Shown: piece after piece, positions 1 through 9,042 of the stretch
How positions within the stretch are numbered: the stretch's first letter is position 1
Layout of the letters: every line of letters begins with the position of its first letter
DNA from: Kribbella capetownensis
Lineage (GTDB): Bacteria; Actinomycetota; Actinomycetes; Propionibacteriales; Kribbellaceae
Length of the DNA stretch: 64,000 nt
Assembly: GCF_004331485.1 (NCBI RefSeq)
Contig: NZ_SJKD01000003.1
Span: forward strand, 682,001-746,000
Direction: 5' to 3'
Program-made: the position numbers and the translations under genes
The notes under the pieces: generated by a model
Databases searched by the model: none
Seen by the model: the letters and a program-made list of their open reading frames with translations, nothing else
Told to the model about the DNA's origin: nothing

Positions 1-77
1 AGTCCTGGTGATGGTCATGATTGTGGTTCCTTGTCTGTACTGACCGGAACCAGACCACCGGGCTACGGAAACAACAA

Positions 78-106
78 CACCGGCGAACCGTTTCCGGTCG
101 CCGGTG
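78..106 (-). terminator. Intrinsic terminator of the pimB'/peptidase operon
   Basis: A 9-bp perfect stem (CACCGGCGA with TCGCCGGTG) has an 11-nt loop. Read on the minus strand it is followed by a T-rich tract (TTGTTGTTTCC, positions 67-77). It lies about 130 bases beyond the stop codon of the pimB'-like gene. The remaining bases 1-234 show no convincing gene; open frames there are shadows. Confidence 0.6.
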
Positions 107-234
107 GAAGTTTCAGGATGTCAGGCCGCGGCAGCCGGAGAGCATTGAGCTCGTACGGCTGCGGCAAGTCGGGACATCTGATGCATATCCGCAGAATACA
201 CGAACCGACCACAGGTTCGTCCACCGCGTTCTGG

Positions 235-1353
235 TCACACCTCGAGGAGCTCCCGCAGTACGGCGCCGCTGCGGTCCCACGACCACTCGCGTCGTACCCA
301 GTCGCGGCCCGCCGCGCCCATCGCCCGGGCGTGTGCAGGGTCGGAGAGGAGCTCGGCGATCCGTACGCCGACCGGGACCGGGTTGTACGGGTCGACCAGG
401 TAGCCGGTCTCGCCGTGGCGGACCGTGTCACCGGCGCCGCCGGAGTCCCCGACTACGACCGGCTTGCCGGTAGCGGACGCCTCCAGCGTGACGATCCCGA
501 GCGCCTCCGGCTCGAACCCGAGCCGCCGGGTCCGGCACGGCATCGCGAACACATCCGCGGCATCGACGTACGGCGGGATGTCCGCCCACGGAACCGGCCC
601 GGTGAACACCACGGACGGCCGGACACCGACCGCAGCCGCGAGCCCTTCGAGACGCTCGCGATCGGGACCACCACCGACGAGCAGGAGCATCGCCGACGGT
701 ACGGAGGCCAGGACGCGCGGCCAGGCGCGGATCAGAGTGTCCTGCCCCTTGCGTGGAATCAGCCGCGACACGCAGGCGACGAGCGGGACGCCCTCGAGCC
801 CGAGTCCCTTGCGGACCTGCTCTCCCCCGCAATCCGGGATGAATCGCTGGGTGTCGACCCCGGGCGTCAACCGCCGCATCCGACGTACCGCGGCCGACGA
901 CAACGCTGGAGCAATCTGGTCCGCGCACCACGACGACACGGTCGTCACCGTGTCCGCGGCGTCGCCGATCCGCCGCAACGCCTGCCTCGTGCCGGGTACG
1001 CCGGCCCACCATGTCTCATGCCCGTGGGTCATCGCGACGATCCGCCGCGCCCCGGCCCGTCGCAGCGCCGGTCCCATCAGGCCGAGTGGCGCGGCCGCGC
1101 CGAACAGCACCCGGTCGGCGTCGTACTCGCGCATCAGGCGTACGGCGTACTTCGTGACGCGGGCCGTCGGCAACAACATCGCGGTCCGGTCCCGTACCAC
1201 CGGGAACCGCAGACCGGCGTCGTACACCGCGTCGCCAGGCGAGCGGGAGGTGTAGACGACCACCTCGTCGAGCTGATCGCACAACGATCGGACGAACGTC
1301 TCGATCCCGCCCTGCCGCGGCGGGAAGTCGTTGGTGACGACGAGGACGGTCAT
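235..1353 (-). CDS. pimB: GDP-mannose-dependent glycosyltransferase, PimB' type (GT4)
   Basis: The 372-residue protein is a GT-B glycosyltransferase matching PimB', the cytoplasmic-face enzyme that adds the second mannose to phosphatidylinositol monomannoside from GDP-mannose. It opens with the typical VTNDFPPRQGGIETF loop, has a MTHGHE segment near residue 110, the CVSRLIPRKGQDTLI nucleotide-binding entry, and the EALGIVTLE (E-x7-E) signature near residue 290. Length is normal for the family. The ATG overlaps the stop of the upstream M48 gene by 4 bases, so translation is coupled, and it is the last gene of a three-gene operon. Assignment to PimB' rather than another GT4 mannosyltransferase rests on remembered similarity to Rv2188c and on the conserved neighbourhood. 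Confidence 0.86.
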   Translation of the reverse strand: MTVLVVTNDFPPRQGGIETFVRSLCDQLDEVVVYTSRSPGDAVYDAGLRFPVVRDRTAMLLPTARVTKYAVRLMREYDADRVLFGAAAPLGLMGPALRRAGARRIVAMTHGHETWWAGVPGTRQALRRIGDAADTVTTVSSWCADQIAPALSSAAVRRMRRLTPGVDTQRFIPDCGGEQVRKGLGLEGVPLVACVSRLIPRKGQDTLIRAWPRVLASVPSAMLLLVGGGPDRERLEGLAAAVGVRPSVVFTGPVPWADIPPYVDAADVFAMPCRTRRLGFEPEALGIVTLEASATGKPVVVGDSGGAGDTVRHGETGYLVDPYNPVPVGVRIAELLSDPAHARAMGAAGRDWVRREWSWDRSGAVLRELLEV

Positions 1354-2594
1354 CGGTCGACCAGCGGCGGGACGGTCTCGCCGTGTGCGGTGGCCCAGGC
1401 CCGGCCCATCGCGATCCGCTCCGGCGCGGTCGGGTGGGTGGCGAACATCCAGTACCGCCAGCGGTTCGGGTCCAGACCAGAGATGTTCGTGACCGCCAGG
1501 TCGTGCTGCATCGCGACGAAGTCCTGCGGGTCGTGCGTCAGCTCGAGCGAGTGATGGTCCGCGCGGGCCTCGATCTTGCGGCTGACCAGGTTCTGCACCG
1601 GCGAGGCGAGCGTCGTACCGACGACGATCAGGGCCAGCAGCATCGCCGTACGCCGTGGGTCGGCCATCCGGGCCCCGAGCAACAACTTCAGCAGCGTCAC
1701 CGCGAAGGCCGCGCCGAGGACGCCAATCAGTGTGCCGTGCAGTACGTCGTTCTCCGCGGCGTGCCCGAGCTCGTGCGCGACCACGAGTCGGATCTGCGCG
1801 GGTGGGGTGTCCTTCAGGAGCGTGTCGTAGACGACCAGTCGACGGGTCGATCCGAAGCCGGAAACGTAAGCATTCAAGGCGGTTGTGCGCTTGGACGCGT
1901 CCGCCACCAGCACATCCTTCACCGGTACGCCGTCGTCGGCGGCCAGTTTCATCAGGTCGTCGCGGAGCGCGCCGGCCGACATCGAGGTGAAGGAGTTGAA
2001 CCGCGGCTCCACCAGCACCGGGTAGGCGAACGAGACTCCGAGCACCAGCAGCGCGGCCACGATTGCCGCGGGCAACCACCAGCCCTGCCGCCAGCGCTTC
2101 GCCAGTGCGATCAGACCGAGGGCGACGACCGCCAGCGCGAACGACATCAGCAGCCAGTTGACCGCGCGGTCGCGGGTCCACAGACCCCAGCCCTGCACCG
2201 AGAGGCCGTACTTCCGGGAGACCCGCTCGGCCATCACGTCGGTCGGCACGGTGATCAGGCTGGTGATCAGCCCGAGCCCAGCGACCAGCAGCGGTACGAC
2301 GATCCACCAGCGGCGAAGGCGGATCGCGTCGTACAGGCGGCGGCCCAGCGGGCTGAAGCCGATCACCAGCGGGACCAGGACCGAGAGCACCCAGGAGGTC
2401 GTTGACCACGGCAACAGCTCGTGCCGGAACGCGTTCTGGCGGGCGATCTCGGCTGGGGTGAAGTCCAGGACCGTCTCGGGCTTGGGCAGGTCGATCAGAT
2501 GCCAGGGCGTCGTGATGACGATCGCCAGGACCAGAGCGACGGCGAGGATCAGGGCGGACGCACGGGGTGTCCACCGTGCGGCCGACTCAGACAC
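1350..2594 (-). CDS. M48-family (Ste24/HtpX-type) membrane metalloprotease
   Basis: The 414-residue integral membrane protein has several hydrophobic segments: residues about 15-30, 60-80, 100-120, 150-165, 180-200 and two more after the active site. The zinc motif is HELGH (VVAHELGHAAENDVLHG) with the downstream EARAD motif that supplies the third ligand, typical of Ste24-like CAAX endopeptidases. The active site faces the cytosol in characterised homologues, which act in membrane protein quality control or processing; no substrate can be read here. It overlaps pimB by 4 bases and the upstream HExxH gene by 8 bases, so all three genes are co-translated. Confidence 0.85.
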   Translation of the reverse strand: MSESAARWTPRASALILAVALVLAIVITTPWHLIDLPKPETVLDFTPAEIARQNAFRHELLPWSTTSWVLSVLVPLVIGFSPLGRRLYDAIRLRRWWIVVPLLVAGLGLITSLITVPTDVMAERVSRKYGLSVQGWGLWTRDRAVNWLLMSFALAVVALGLIALAKRWRQGWWLPAAIVAALLVLGVSFAYPVLVEPRFNSFTSMSAGALRDDLMKLAADDGVPVKDVLVADASKRTTALNAYVSGFGSTRRLVVYDTLLKDTPPAQIRLVVAHELGHAAENDVLHGTLIGVLGAAFAVTLLKLLLGARMADPRRTAMLLALIVVGTTLASPVQNLVSRKIEARADHHSLELTHDPQDFVAMQHDLAVTNISGLDPNRWRYWMFATHPTAPERIAMGRAWATAHGETVPPLVDR

Positions 2595-4044
2595 CGGCGA
2601 GCCTCTTGAGGTACTTCTGCCACTCGACGACGAACTCGGCCTCGGTCATGTCCAGTACCGACTTGAACGCGTCCGCCAGCCCCGTCGAACTCTTCGACGC
2701 GTGCACCGCGCGGTAGAACTTCACCAACTTGCTCTGCCCCTCGCGCTCGGCGATCAGCCGGCAGGCGAGCCAGGCCGACTCGTACGCCTGCGGAAGGTCC
2801 TTCGCCGACGCCGCGAACGACTGCGTGGTGGGCAGAGTGGCCGGCACGTCGCCCGCCCGGATCGCCTTGAACAACTCCTTTGCGGCCGACTCGTCCTGCA
2901 CGGGGACGGCGGTGAAGGCAACGTAGTCCGCGAACCCTTCGGCCAGCCAAAGCGGAACCGGTGACGCGGTGGCCGTCGACGCGACGTGCGTGGTCTCGTG
3001 GGTCAGCACGATCCGGCGGCCCTGCTTGCCGAGCTCCTCGAAGAGCTTCGGGTTCGCCACGATCCGCACCGGCGCACCGACCTGTGGCGTGTCCAGCTCT
3101 GCCATCGTGACGGCTGCGATCTGGGTATACGTGTTCGGCGCGGCGCCGAGAATGGCCTCCATCTGGGCCTGTTTGGCGGGCAGGTAGACGATCACCTTCT
3201 GCCGCCAGTTGGTCTTCCCCCAGACCTCGCTGACCGACTCGGCCGCACGATCCGCGACGGAGAGGTAGGTCTTCGCATCCGACTCCGAGCCCAGACTGAT
3301 GACCAGGCTGTGCTCGCTCTTGGCCACATCGATCGGGCCGAGCGTCCAGATCGGCCGCCGCTGCCCGGCCACGAACCGCTCCGAGAACGAGGCCGCGAAC
3401 GTCGTCCCGTCGCGGGAGACGAAAGTGACCGGGAGCATCTCGCGGGCCGGCTTCGTGTCGTAGCCGGCGAGCTGCCAGGAGACCTCGACCTGGGCCAGCC
3501 AGGACTCGGACCCGCCGAGCTCGGCCTGCCGGTCCGGCGTCAGCGCGCCGGTGTCATCACTCACGTAGCGCAGGGTGAAGGAGCCGATCGGGAGGTTGGT
3601 CAGGTTGGCGAAGATCGTCCGGGCGGCGGCCCGGAACTCGGCCGCCCGCGGGTCGATGGTGGCCAGGAACTCGGTGCGGTTGTCGTTCTCGACCGCGTCG
3701 GCCATCTTCTGCAGCACCGCTTCGCCGGCGACGGCACGTCGTACCCCTTCGGCCGCCTCGTCGGGCGTCGTGGAGGTCTGCGGCGGCTGGGCGACGGGCG
3801 AGTTCGGATCGGCCGGAGCGTCGGCGATCTGCCGGAGTCCGGCGTACCCGGCGCCGGCGACCAGGCAGATGGCGAGGCCGAGCGCCACCTTCTTCACGAT
3901 CGGACCGAAGGCCGGTGGCAGCTTGCGCACGAGCGGCTGCGGCGGGTGATCGTCCGGGGGAACCACCGGGAGAGGCACCGTGTCGCCCTGCTCGTCGATC
4001 ACCTCGGCCCCTCGCTGCTCACCTGCCCCAGTCAGGCGGGACAC
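2587..4044 (-). CDS. Membrane-anchored protein with peptidase-MA-like HExxH domain
   Basis: Start chosen at a GTG preceded by GGAGGAGG with a 6-nt gap; longer open frames upstream lack a ribosome site. The 485-residue product has a Pro-rich cytoplasmic head, one membrane segment (about residues 48-68), an extracytoplasmic region with an NTF2-like look, and near residues 340-365 the sequence LTHETTHV followed by WLAEGFADY. That is a gluzincin arrangement in which HExxH and the Glu of EGFADY would bind zinc. Family members are annotated as hypothetical or peptidase MA-like, and no substrate is known to me. Its position next to an M48 protease and PimB' in one overlapping operon suggests a cell-envelope role. 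Confidence 0.75.
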   Translation of the reverse strand: MSRLTGAGEQRGAEVIDEQGDTVPLPVVPPDDHPPQPLVRKLPPAFGPIVKKVALGLAICLVAGAGYAGLRQIADAPADPNSPVAQPPQTSTTPDEAAEGVRRAVAGEAVLQKMADAVENDNRTEFLATIDPRAAEFRAAARTIFANLTNLPIGSFTLRYVSDDTGALTPDRQAELGGSESWLAQVEVSWQLAGYDTKPAREMLPVTFVSRDGTTFAASFSERFVAGQRRPIWTLGPIDVAKSEHSLVISLGSESDAKTYLSVADRAAESVSEVWGKTNWRQKVIVYLPAKQAQMEAILGAAPNTYTQIAAVTMAELDTPQVGAPVRIVANPKLFEELGKQGRRIVLTHETTHVASTATASPVPLWLAEGFADYVAFTAVPVQDESAAKELFKAIRAGDVPATLPTTQSFAASAKDLPQAYESAWLACRLIAEREGQSKLVKFYRAVHASKSSTGLADAFKSVLDMTEAEFVVEWQKYLKRLAGV

Positions 4045-4091
4045 TACGTGCCTCCTCCGACAGTAGAGCACTTGGACGATGGTGAAACGAC

Positions 4092-4121
4092 TCGGCTCCG
4101 GGGGAAGTGCCCCGGAGCCGA
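4092..4121 (-). terminator. Terminator hairpin after the NlpC/P60 gene
   Basis: An 11-12 bp perfect stem (CGGCTCCGGGG with CCCCGGAGCCG) has a 6-nt loop and sits 22 bases past the NlpC/P60 stop codon. The following minus-strand bases contain only a weak T-run (TCGTTTC), as is common in actinobacteria. Confidence 0.65.
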
Positions 4122-4142
4122 AGAGTATGTCAAGGGTGCAGG

Positions 4143-5195
4143 TCAGCCCGGACGGACCGCGGTGTTGTACGGCATCAGGTCGATCGGGTCGGTCTTCACC
4201 GGCTTGCCCGGACGGCTCGCGTGCACGATCCGGCCGTTGCCGATGTACATCGCGACGTGGCTGATCGGCGAGTAGTAGAAGACCAGGTCGCCCGGCATCA
4301 GCTGGCTCTTGCTGACCCGGCGGCCCTCGCTCGCCTGCGCCTTCGAGGAGTGCGACAGCGAGACGCCGGCCTTGCCCCAGGCGTACATCATCAGGCCGGA
4401 GCAGTCGAAGGAGTCTGGCCCGTCGGCACCCCACACGTAGGAGTCGCCGAGCTGGGCCATCGCGGTCTGGACCGCCGTACCGGCGCGGCCGTTGACCGGC
4501 ACCGGAAGACTGTCGTCCATCCGGTCCTCGTCACGGCTCGGGCGCTCGTCGCGAGCGTCCTCGGCTTCCTTCTCGTTCTCCGCCTGGATCTTCGCCCGCT
4601 CCGCGTCGCTGAGCTTGTCGAGGACCTTCTCGGCCGCGTCCAGGTTGGTCTGGATCTGCTTCTTCAGCGTGTCCTGCTGGGCCTGCACGGCCTTCAGCGA
4701 GGCCAGCTCGGACTGCTCGCTGGCCTGCAGGTCGCCGAGCTTGCCCTGGGCCTGCTGGAACCTGCGGAGGGCCGAGTTCTGCTGGCCGGCGAACGCCTGC
4801 GCGGTGGAGGCCTGGCTGAGGAACTGGTCGGGGTTCGTCGACAGCAGCAACTGCGCCGTCGTCGTCATCCCGGAAGTCTGGTACCCGGCGACCGCCAGGG
4901 AGCCGATCTGCCGCTTCACCGCGTCCACCTGGGCCTGCTGCTTCGCGATCCCAGCCTGCAGCGCCTTCACCCGGACAGCCGACGCGCTGATCTGCCCGCG
5001 CAGATCGTTGGCCGACTCACCGGCCTCCTCCGCCTTGTGCTGCAGCGTGGCGACCTGCTTCTTGGCCTGGTCCAGGGTGGGCTTCGGATCCGCGTCCGCT
5101 CCCGTCTGGATGAAGATCACGCCCGCAGCGACAGCCGTGCTGGTGATGGCGGCGAGGGCGATTCCCTTGGTGCGGTTGATGCGTCCGATGGACAC
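4143..5195 (-). CDS. Secreted NlpC/P60 peptidoglycan endopeptidase with N-terminal coiled coil
   Basis: Start taken at a GTG preceded by AGGAAGGG; upstream codons give an implausible Arg-rich extension. The 350-residue protein has a signal/anchor at about residues 10-28, a long coiled coil rich in Gln, Lys and Ala (about 40-190), an acidic linker, and a C-terminal NlpC/P60 domain. The catalytic Cys is in DSFDCSGLM, the His in ISHVAMYIG, and a third polar residue is in IVHASRPG. Enzymes of this RipA/RipD-like architecture cleave D-Glu-mDAP bonds in stem peptides; the coiled coil usually restrains activity or docks on a partner. The orthologous slot in M. tuberculosis is Rv2190c. A structured 200-base leader precedes it, but I recognise no riboswitch there. 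Confidence 0.85.
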   Translation of the reverse strand: MSIGRINRTKGIALAAITSTAVAAGVIFIQTGADADPKPTLDQAKKQVATLQHKAEEAGESANDLRGQISASAVRVKALQAGIAKQQAQVDAVKRQIGSLAVAGYQTSGMTTTAQLLLSTNPDQFLSQASTAQAFAGQQNSALRRFQQAQGKLGDLQASEQSELASLKAVQAQQDTLKKQIQTNLDAAEKVLDKLSDAERAKIQAENEKEAEDARDERPSRDEDRMDDSLPVPVNGRAGTAVQTAMAQLGDSYVWGADGPDSFDCSGLMMYAWGKAGVSLSHSSKAQASEGRRVSKSQLMPGDLVFYYSPISHVAMYIGNGRIVHASRPGKPVKTDPIDLMPYNTAVRPG

Positions 5196-5411
5196 AGCCC
5201 GGTCGGTCCCTTCCTCTGCTCGACGCCGTCCCCGTCGACCACGCCGGCCGCGGGTCTGCACCCACGTCCGCCGACGGGTCACTCCCTCGGCATTGCCGCT
5301 GCCCGGCCGGCCCGATCAGCCGACACCCTGAGGCAACGAGACGTAACAGTAGTGACCGTTTCGTGACCAGTGCAATTCGCCCCTCGGGTTTGATCCAAAA
5401 TTAACGAAGGA

Positions 5412-5669
5412 TCATCCCGACCCAACGGCCGTTTCACCTTCTCCGTCAGGGGTTGGGGCAGCAGCGTCCGGCTCGATGCTGCTGACAGCGTGCACGAGGC
5501 GTAACGGCGGCACGAGTCCGGACTCGGCCAGCACGTCCAGGGCGGCGCGCTCGTCGTCATCGATCCGCAGGGTGCCGGACCGTTCCGCCGAGAAGCCCAG
5601 CACCACCGTGACCACGCAGTCCTGGCAACCCGGACCCTTCATCACACAAGCGTCGCAGTCGATCAGCAC
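5412..5669 (-). CDS. Small Cys-rich actinobacterial protein
   Basis: This 85-residue protein starts at a GTG with GGAGG five bases upstream. The N-terminus carries two paired-cysteine motifs, CDAC and CQDC, in the sequence IDCDACVMKGPGCQDCVVTVVLG, then an acidic helix and a conserved-looking SGLVPPLRLV segment. The four cysteines suggest a zinc or Fe-S site. I remember homologues of this size with the same Cys pattern in Streptomyces and relatives, but no characterised function. It lies between the NYN-domain gene and the NlpC/P60 gene on the same strand. Confidence 0.7.
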   Translation of the reverse strand: MLIDCDACVMKGPGCQDCVVTVVLGFSAERSGTLRIDDDERAALDVLAESGLVPPLRLVHAVSSIEPDAAAPTPDGEGETAVGSG

Positions 5670-5751
5670 AACGTCCTCCAAAGTGGGGAAGCACCCGGAC
5701 TTGCATCCGGCTGAGAAGGACGCTAGAGAGCCCCGCCGACAGTTTCTGAAC

Positions 5752-7059
5752 TCAGGCGCGGGCGATACGCGAAATGAGGCTGGTGGCGGAGAGTGAGCGG
5801 GCACCGAGCTTGATGGTGCTTTCGGCAACTTCGCGATCGGTCGAGACGACAACGATCGGGCGCCCCTGCGGTTCGGCCCGGACCAGTTGCCGGATCACCT
5901 CATCCGCGATCACTCCGGCCGGACTGAACCGCACCCGCACACCGCGTGGTGGGTTCAACTGGACCGGTCCGGACAGCTCGGCCCCGTCGAACACCACCGT
6001 CACTTCGATCCGGCGCTGCGCCACCAGCGCACCCAACGCCGTCACCAGCCGCTGACGCTGCGAATGCAGCGGTGAGTTCGGCCATGCGGTCTTCGTCACG
6101 TTGTAGCCATCGATGATCAGATGCACCTGCGGCAACGCCAGCAGTTCGTCGAACAGGGCCGGATCGTCGTCCGGAGCCGTCCGTCCCATCGGAGCGGCCT
6201 CAGGCTCCGTCCCCGCGACCGTGTCGGCCGGTCTGAGGTCTCCCCCGGGTGGCAGCGCCAGTTCACGCCGCAGCCCACTCGCTGCCTCCAGCAACGTGTC
6301 CAGGAGCAGTCTGGTCCGCGTCGACGCCATTTCCCGTTCCTGTCCCGCCGTACGACGGGCCGCGTAGTCGACTGCTTCCAGTTCGGTGATGCGGGCGCGG
6401 AGCTTGCGCAGCTCACGCTCAACTTCGGCACGTGCGGCGTCGACGCGTTCGTCGGCCGTCTCGGCTTCGGTCGTCCGCAGTTCGAGATCGCTGTGCAGGC
6501 TGCTGATCCGCTGCCGCGCCTCGTTCAGCTTGCGCCGGAGCGTGACGTTCTCGGCCTTGAGCTCGTTGACCTGTTCGCGAAGCCGTTCGCGGACCTGCCG
6601 CGCCTCGGTCCGGGCCTGGTCGAGCTGGTCCGACAGTCTGCTGACGGCTTCCTCGTCGGCGCGCGGCGACTCGACCGGGACCTGTGCGGCCGCGGCGACG
6701 TGCTGCTCCCAGTCGTCAGGACGCAGCAGGTACGCCAGCGCCGCGACCTCGACCGGGTCCGCGGCCGGCACCGGCACTCCTTCTGCCACCGCGTCGCCCA
6801 GCTCCGGGTGCTCCCGGCGTACCTGGAAGGCCGCGAGCCGGCGGAAGTGGTCGTCGGTCTCCAGGATCGGGCCGAGCACGGACGCCGACAGCTTCGCGCG
6901 TTTGGCCGGCGCGAAGCTCGCGAACCGGCGCAGCGGTGCCGGGATGTCGGACGCGGGCAGCTGGCCGAGAGCGTGCGCGGCGAGGGCAAGAACCCGTTGC
7001 CGGACCGGTTCGGGCAAGGAGGTAGCGGCGGAGCTCGCGGCGGTGCCTGTCTCAGTCAC
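5752..7059 (-). CDS. NYN/PIN-domain (YacP/Rae1-like) putative RNase with coiled coil
   Basis: The GTG at 7059 gives 435 residues; an in-frame ATG 66 bases earlier is an alternative and neither has a strong ribosome site. The N-terminal 120 residues are helical, residues about 130-240 form a heptad-rich coiled coil (RERLREQVNELKAENVTLRRKL), and the C-terminal 150 residues are a YacP/NYN domain. Its acidic residues are in HLIIDGYNV, VVFDGAEL, ADEVI and VVVSTDREV. The Bacillus relative Rae1/YacP is a ribosome-associated endoribonuclease; the coiled-coil extension is an actinobacterial feature. RNA cleavage is inferred from the fold. Confidence 0.75.
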   Translation of the reverse strand: MTETGTAASSAATSLPEPVRQRVLALAAHALGQLPASDIPAPLRRFASFAPAKRAKLSASVLGPILETDDHFRRLAAFQVRREHPELGDAVAEGVPVPAADPVEVAALAYLLRPDDWEQHVAAAAQVPVESPRADEEAVSRLSDQLDQARTEARQVRERLREQVNELKAENVTLRRKLNEARQRISSLHSDLELRTTEAETADERVDAARAEVERELRKLRARITELEAVDYAARRTAGQEREMASTRTRLLLDTLLEAASGLRRELALPPGGDLRPADTVAGTEPEAAPMGRTAPDDDPALFDELLALPQVHLIIDGYNVTKTAWPNSPLHSQRQRLVTALGALVAQRRIEVTVVFDGAELSGPVQLNPPRGVRVRFSPAGVIADEVIRQLVRAEPQGRPIVVVSTDREVAESTIKLGARSLSATSLISRIARA

Positions 7060-7232
7060 CGGTCCGCAGTCCGGCCCGGACGATGGCCTGGCGGCACGAA
7101 GACCGTGGCCAGTGATGCAGACCACAACGGCCCGGCGCTACGGCCGGTTTCGCGGTGATCGCCTGTGTACGCATACAGAGAGCGTAGTCGACTCTCTCGC
7201 GTGTCACCTGCGGAATTGTCGGTGGGGGCTCT

Positions 7233-7248
7233 TAGCGTCTTGGACATG
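7233..7248 (+). promoter_or_regulatory. Extended -10 for a leaderless transcript
   Basis: TAGCGT lies 7 bases before the ATG of the exonuclease/UvrC fusion and there is no Shine-Dalgarno sequence at a useful distance. The same hexamer at the same distance precedes the cysteine desulfurase start (29305). Transcription would begin at or next to the start codon. Confidence 0.5.
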
Positions 7249-9042
7249 ACCAGCCCAGTGCGCGCGCCGGAACCGGAACCGCTGATGCCGATCCGTGGCG
7301 TCCAGCCGAGTTTCGACGACCTGGGTACGCCGCTGCGCGACATCACGTTCTGCATCGTCGACCTGGAGACGACCGGTGGCGCGCCGGGCGAATCCGGGAT
7401 CACCGAGATCGGCGCGGTGAAGGTGCGCGGCGGCGAGGTGCTGGGCGAGTTCCAGACGCTCGTGAACCCGGCCGATCCGATCCCGCCGTTCATCGCCGTG
7501 CTGACCGGGATCACGAACCTGATGGTTGCCTCGTCACCCCGGATCGATTCGGTCCTGCCGGCGTTCCTCGAGTTCGCCCGGGGCTGCGTGATGGTGGCGC
7601 ACAACGCGCCGTTCGACATGGGCTTCCTCAAACACGACAGTCTGGTGCACGGGTACGACTGGCCCGATTTCGCCGTCGTCGACACGGCGCTGCTGGCGCG
7701 CCGGGTGATCACGCCGGACGAGGCGCCGAACTGCAAGCTCGGCACGCTGGCCAAGCTGTTCCGCACGACCACGACACCCAACCACCGCGCGTTGTCGGAC
7801 GCCCGCGCGACGGTCGACGTGCTGCACGGACTGTTCGAACGCGTCGGCTCGTTGGGCGTGCAGACGCTCGAGGACCTGCAGACGTTCTCGTCCCGGGTCG
7901 CACCGGCCGTGCGGGCCAAGCGGCATCTGTCCGAAACGTTGCCCCACGCACCGGGCGTGTACCTGTTCACCGACGACCGCGGCGAGGTGCTGTACGTCGG
8001 CAAGTCGAAGGACCTGCGGAATCGGGTGCGGTCGTACTTCACCGCCTCCGAGACCCGCACCCGGATCGGCGAGATGATCGGCATCGCGACCGGCGTCCGG
8101 GGGATCGAGTGCGGGACGTCGCTCGAGGCGGAGATCCGCGAACTGCGGCTGATCGCGGAGCACAAGCCGCGGTACAACCGCAGGTCGAAGTTCCCGGAGC
8201 GGCAACACTGGCTGAAGGTCACCGTCGAACCGTTTCCGCGACTGTCGCTGGTGAAACAGGTGAAGGACGACGACGCTGGTTATCTCGGCCCGTTCAGCTC
8301 GCGGAAGACGGCCGAGCGAGCGATGGCTGCGCTGCACGAGGCGTTCCCGATCCGGCAGTGCACGGCGCGGATGTCGCGTACGCCACAGCTGTCCCCATGT
8401 GTGCTGGCGGAGATGGGCCGCTGCGTGGCGCCGTGCGACGGGCGGATCTCCGCGGATTCGTACGGCGAGTTCGTGACGGCGCTGCGGACGGCGCTGACCG
8501 CGGACCCGACACCGGTGGTCGAGGCGCTGGACCGGCGGATCGACCTACTGTCGGCGGACGAGCGGTTCGAGGACGCCGCCGTCCAGCGGGATCGGTTGAG
8601 TGCGTTCGTGCGGAGTTCGGCACGGATGCAGCGGATGGCGTCGGTGACCGCGTGCGCGGAGATCTGCGCGGCCCGGCGTACCGACGACGGTGGTTGGGAG
8701 CTCCACGTGATCCGCCGCGGCCGGCTCGCGGCCGCCGGGATCAGCCCGCGGGGCACGGATCCGCGGAAGTACCTCGACATGCTGCGTGCGTCTGCCGAGA
8801 CGGTCCTTCCGGGCATCGGTCCGGTCGCGTCCGCCTCTCCCGAGGAGATCGACCTCGTGCTTCGCTGGCTGGACCAGCCCGGCATCCGGCTGGTCGAGAT
8901 GGACGGCACCTGGACCTGCCCCATCTCCGGCGCCGCCCGCCACCTGACCCGCCTCGACAACTCCCATTCCGAGCAGCACCAACACCCCACCGAGCGCCGC
9001 CGGCGGATGCGCCCAGTCGGCCCCGCACTCAGCCCTCGATGA
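7246..9042 (+). CDS. DEDDh 3'-5' exonuclease fused to UvrC-type GIY-YIG nuclease
   Basis: This 598-residue fusion has two nuclease modules. Residues about 30-200 are a DnaQ-type exonuclease with motif I VDLETTG, motif II HNAPFD, and HRALSDA for motif III, the His marking DEDDh. Residues about 230-310 are a GIY-YIG domain (PGVYLFT, LYVGKSKDLRNRV, EAEIRELRLI) followed by a UvrC-like cysteine cluster (C-x12-C-x7-C-x3-C) and a short helical UVR-like segment. The C-terminal RNase H endonuclease half and HhH of true UvrC are absent, as in Cho. The counterpart is Rv2191 of M. tuberculosis. A DNA repair role is inferred: the GIY-YIG half incises and the exonuclease may trim. Confidence 0.88.
   Translation: MTSPVRAPEPEPLMPIRGVQPSFDDLGTPLRDITFCIVDLETTGGAPGESGITEIGAVKVRGGEVLGEFQTLVNPADPIPPFIAVLTGITNLMVASSPRIDSVLPAFLEFARGCVMVAHNAPFDMGFLKHDSLVHGYDWPDFAVVDTALLARRVITPDEAPNCKLGTLAKLFRTTTTPNHRALSDARATVDVLHGLFERVGSLGVQTLEDLQTFSSRVAPAVRAKRHLSETLPHAPGVYLFTDDRGEVLYVGKSKDLRNRVRSYFTASETRTRIGEMIGIATGVRGIECGTSLEAEIRELRLIAEHKPRYNRRSKFPERQHWLKVTVEPFPRLSLVKQVKDDDAGYLGPFSSRKTAERAMAALHEAFPIRQCTARMSRTPQLSPCVLAEMGRCVAPCDGRISADSYGEFVTALRTALTADPTPVVEALDRRIDLLSADERFEDAAVQRDRLSAFVRSSARMQRMASVTACAEICAARRTDDGGWELHVIRRGRLAAAGISPRGTDPRKYLDMLRASAETVLPGIGPVASASPEEIDLVLRWLDQPGIRLVEMDGTWTCPISGAARHLTRLDNSHSEQHQHPTERRRRMRPVGPALSPR

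Noticed and set aside
31-1554. Long plus-strand open frame opposite the pimB gene
   Set aside because: It is a shadow frame of a high-GC gene: Arg/Pro-rich composition, no domain, no ribosome site.
5196-5400. Possible c-di-AMP (ydaO) riboswitch in the long leader of the NlpC/P60 gene
   Set aside because: Such leaders are common before actinobacterial cell-wall hydrolases, but the conserved GGGGUGAAUC and CAGCUGACC-type blocks could not be found; only generic GC-rich stems are present.
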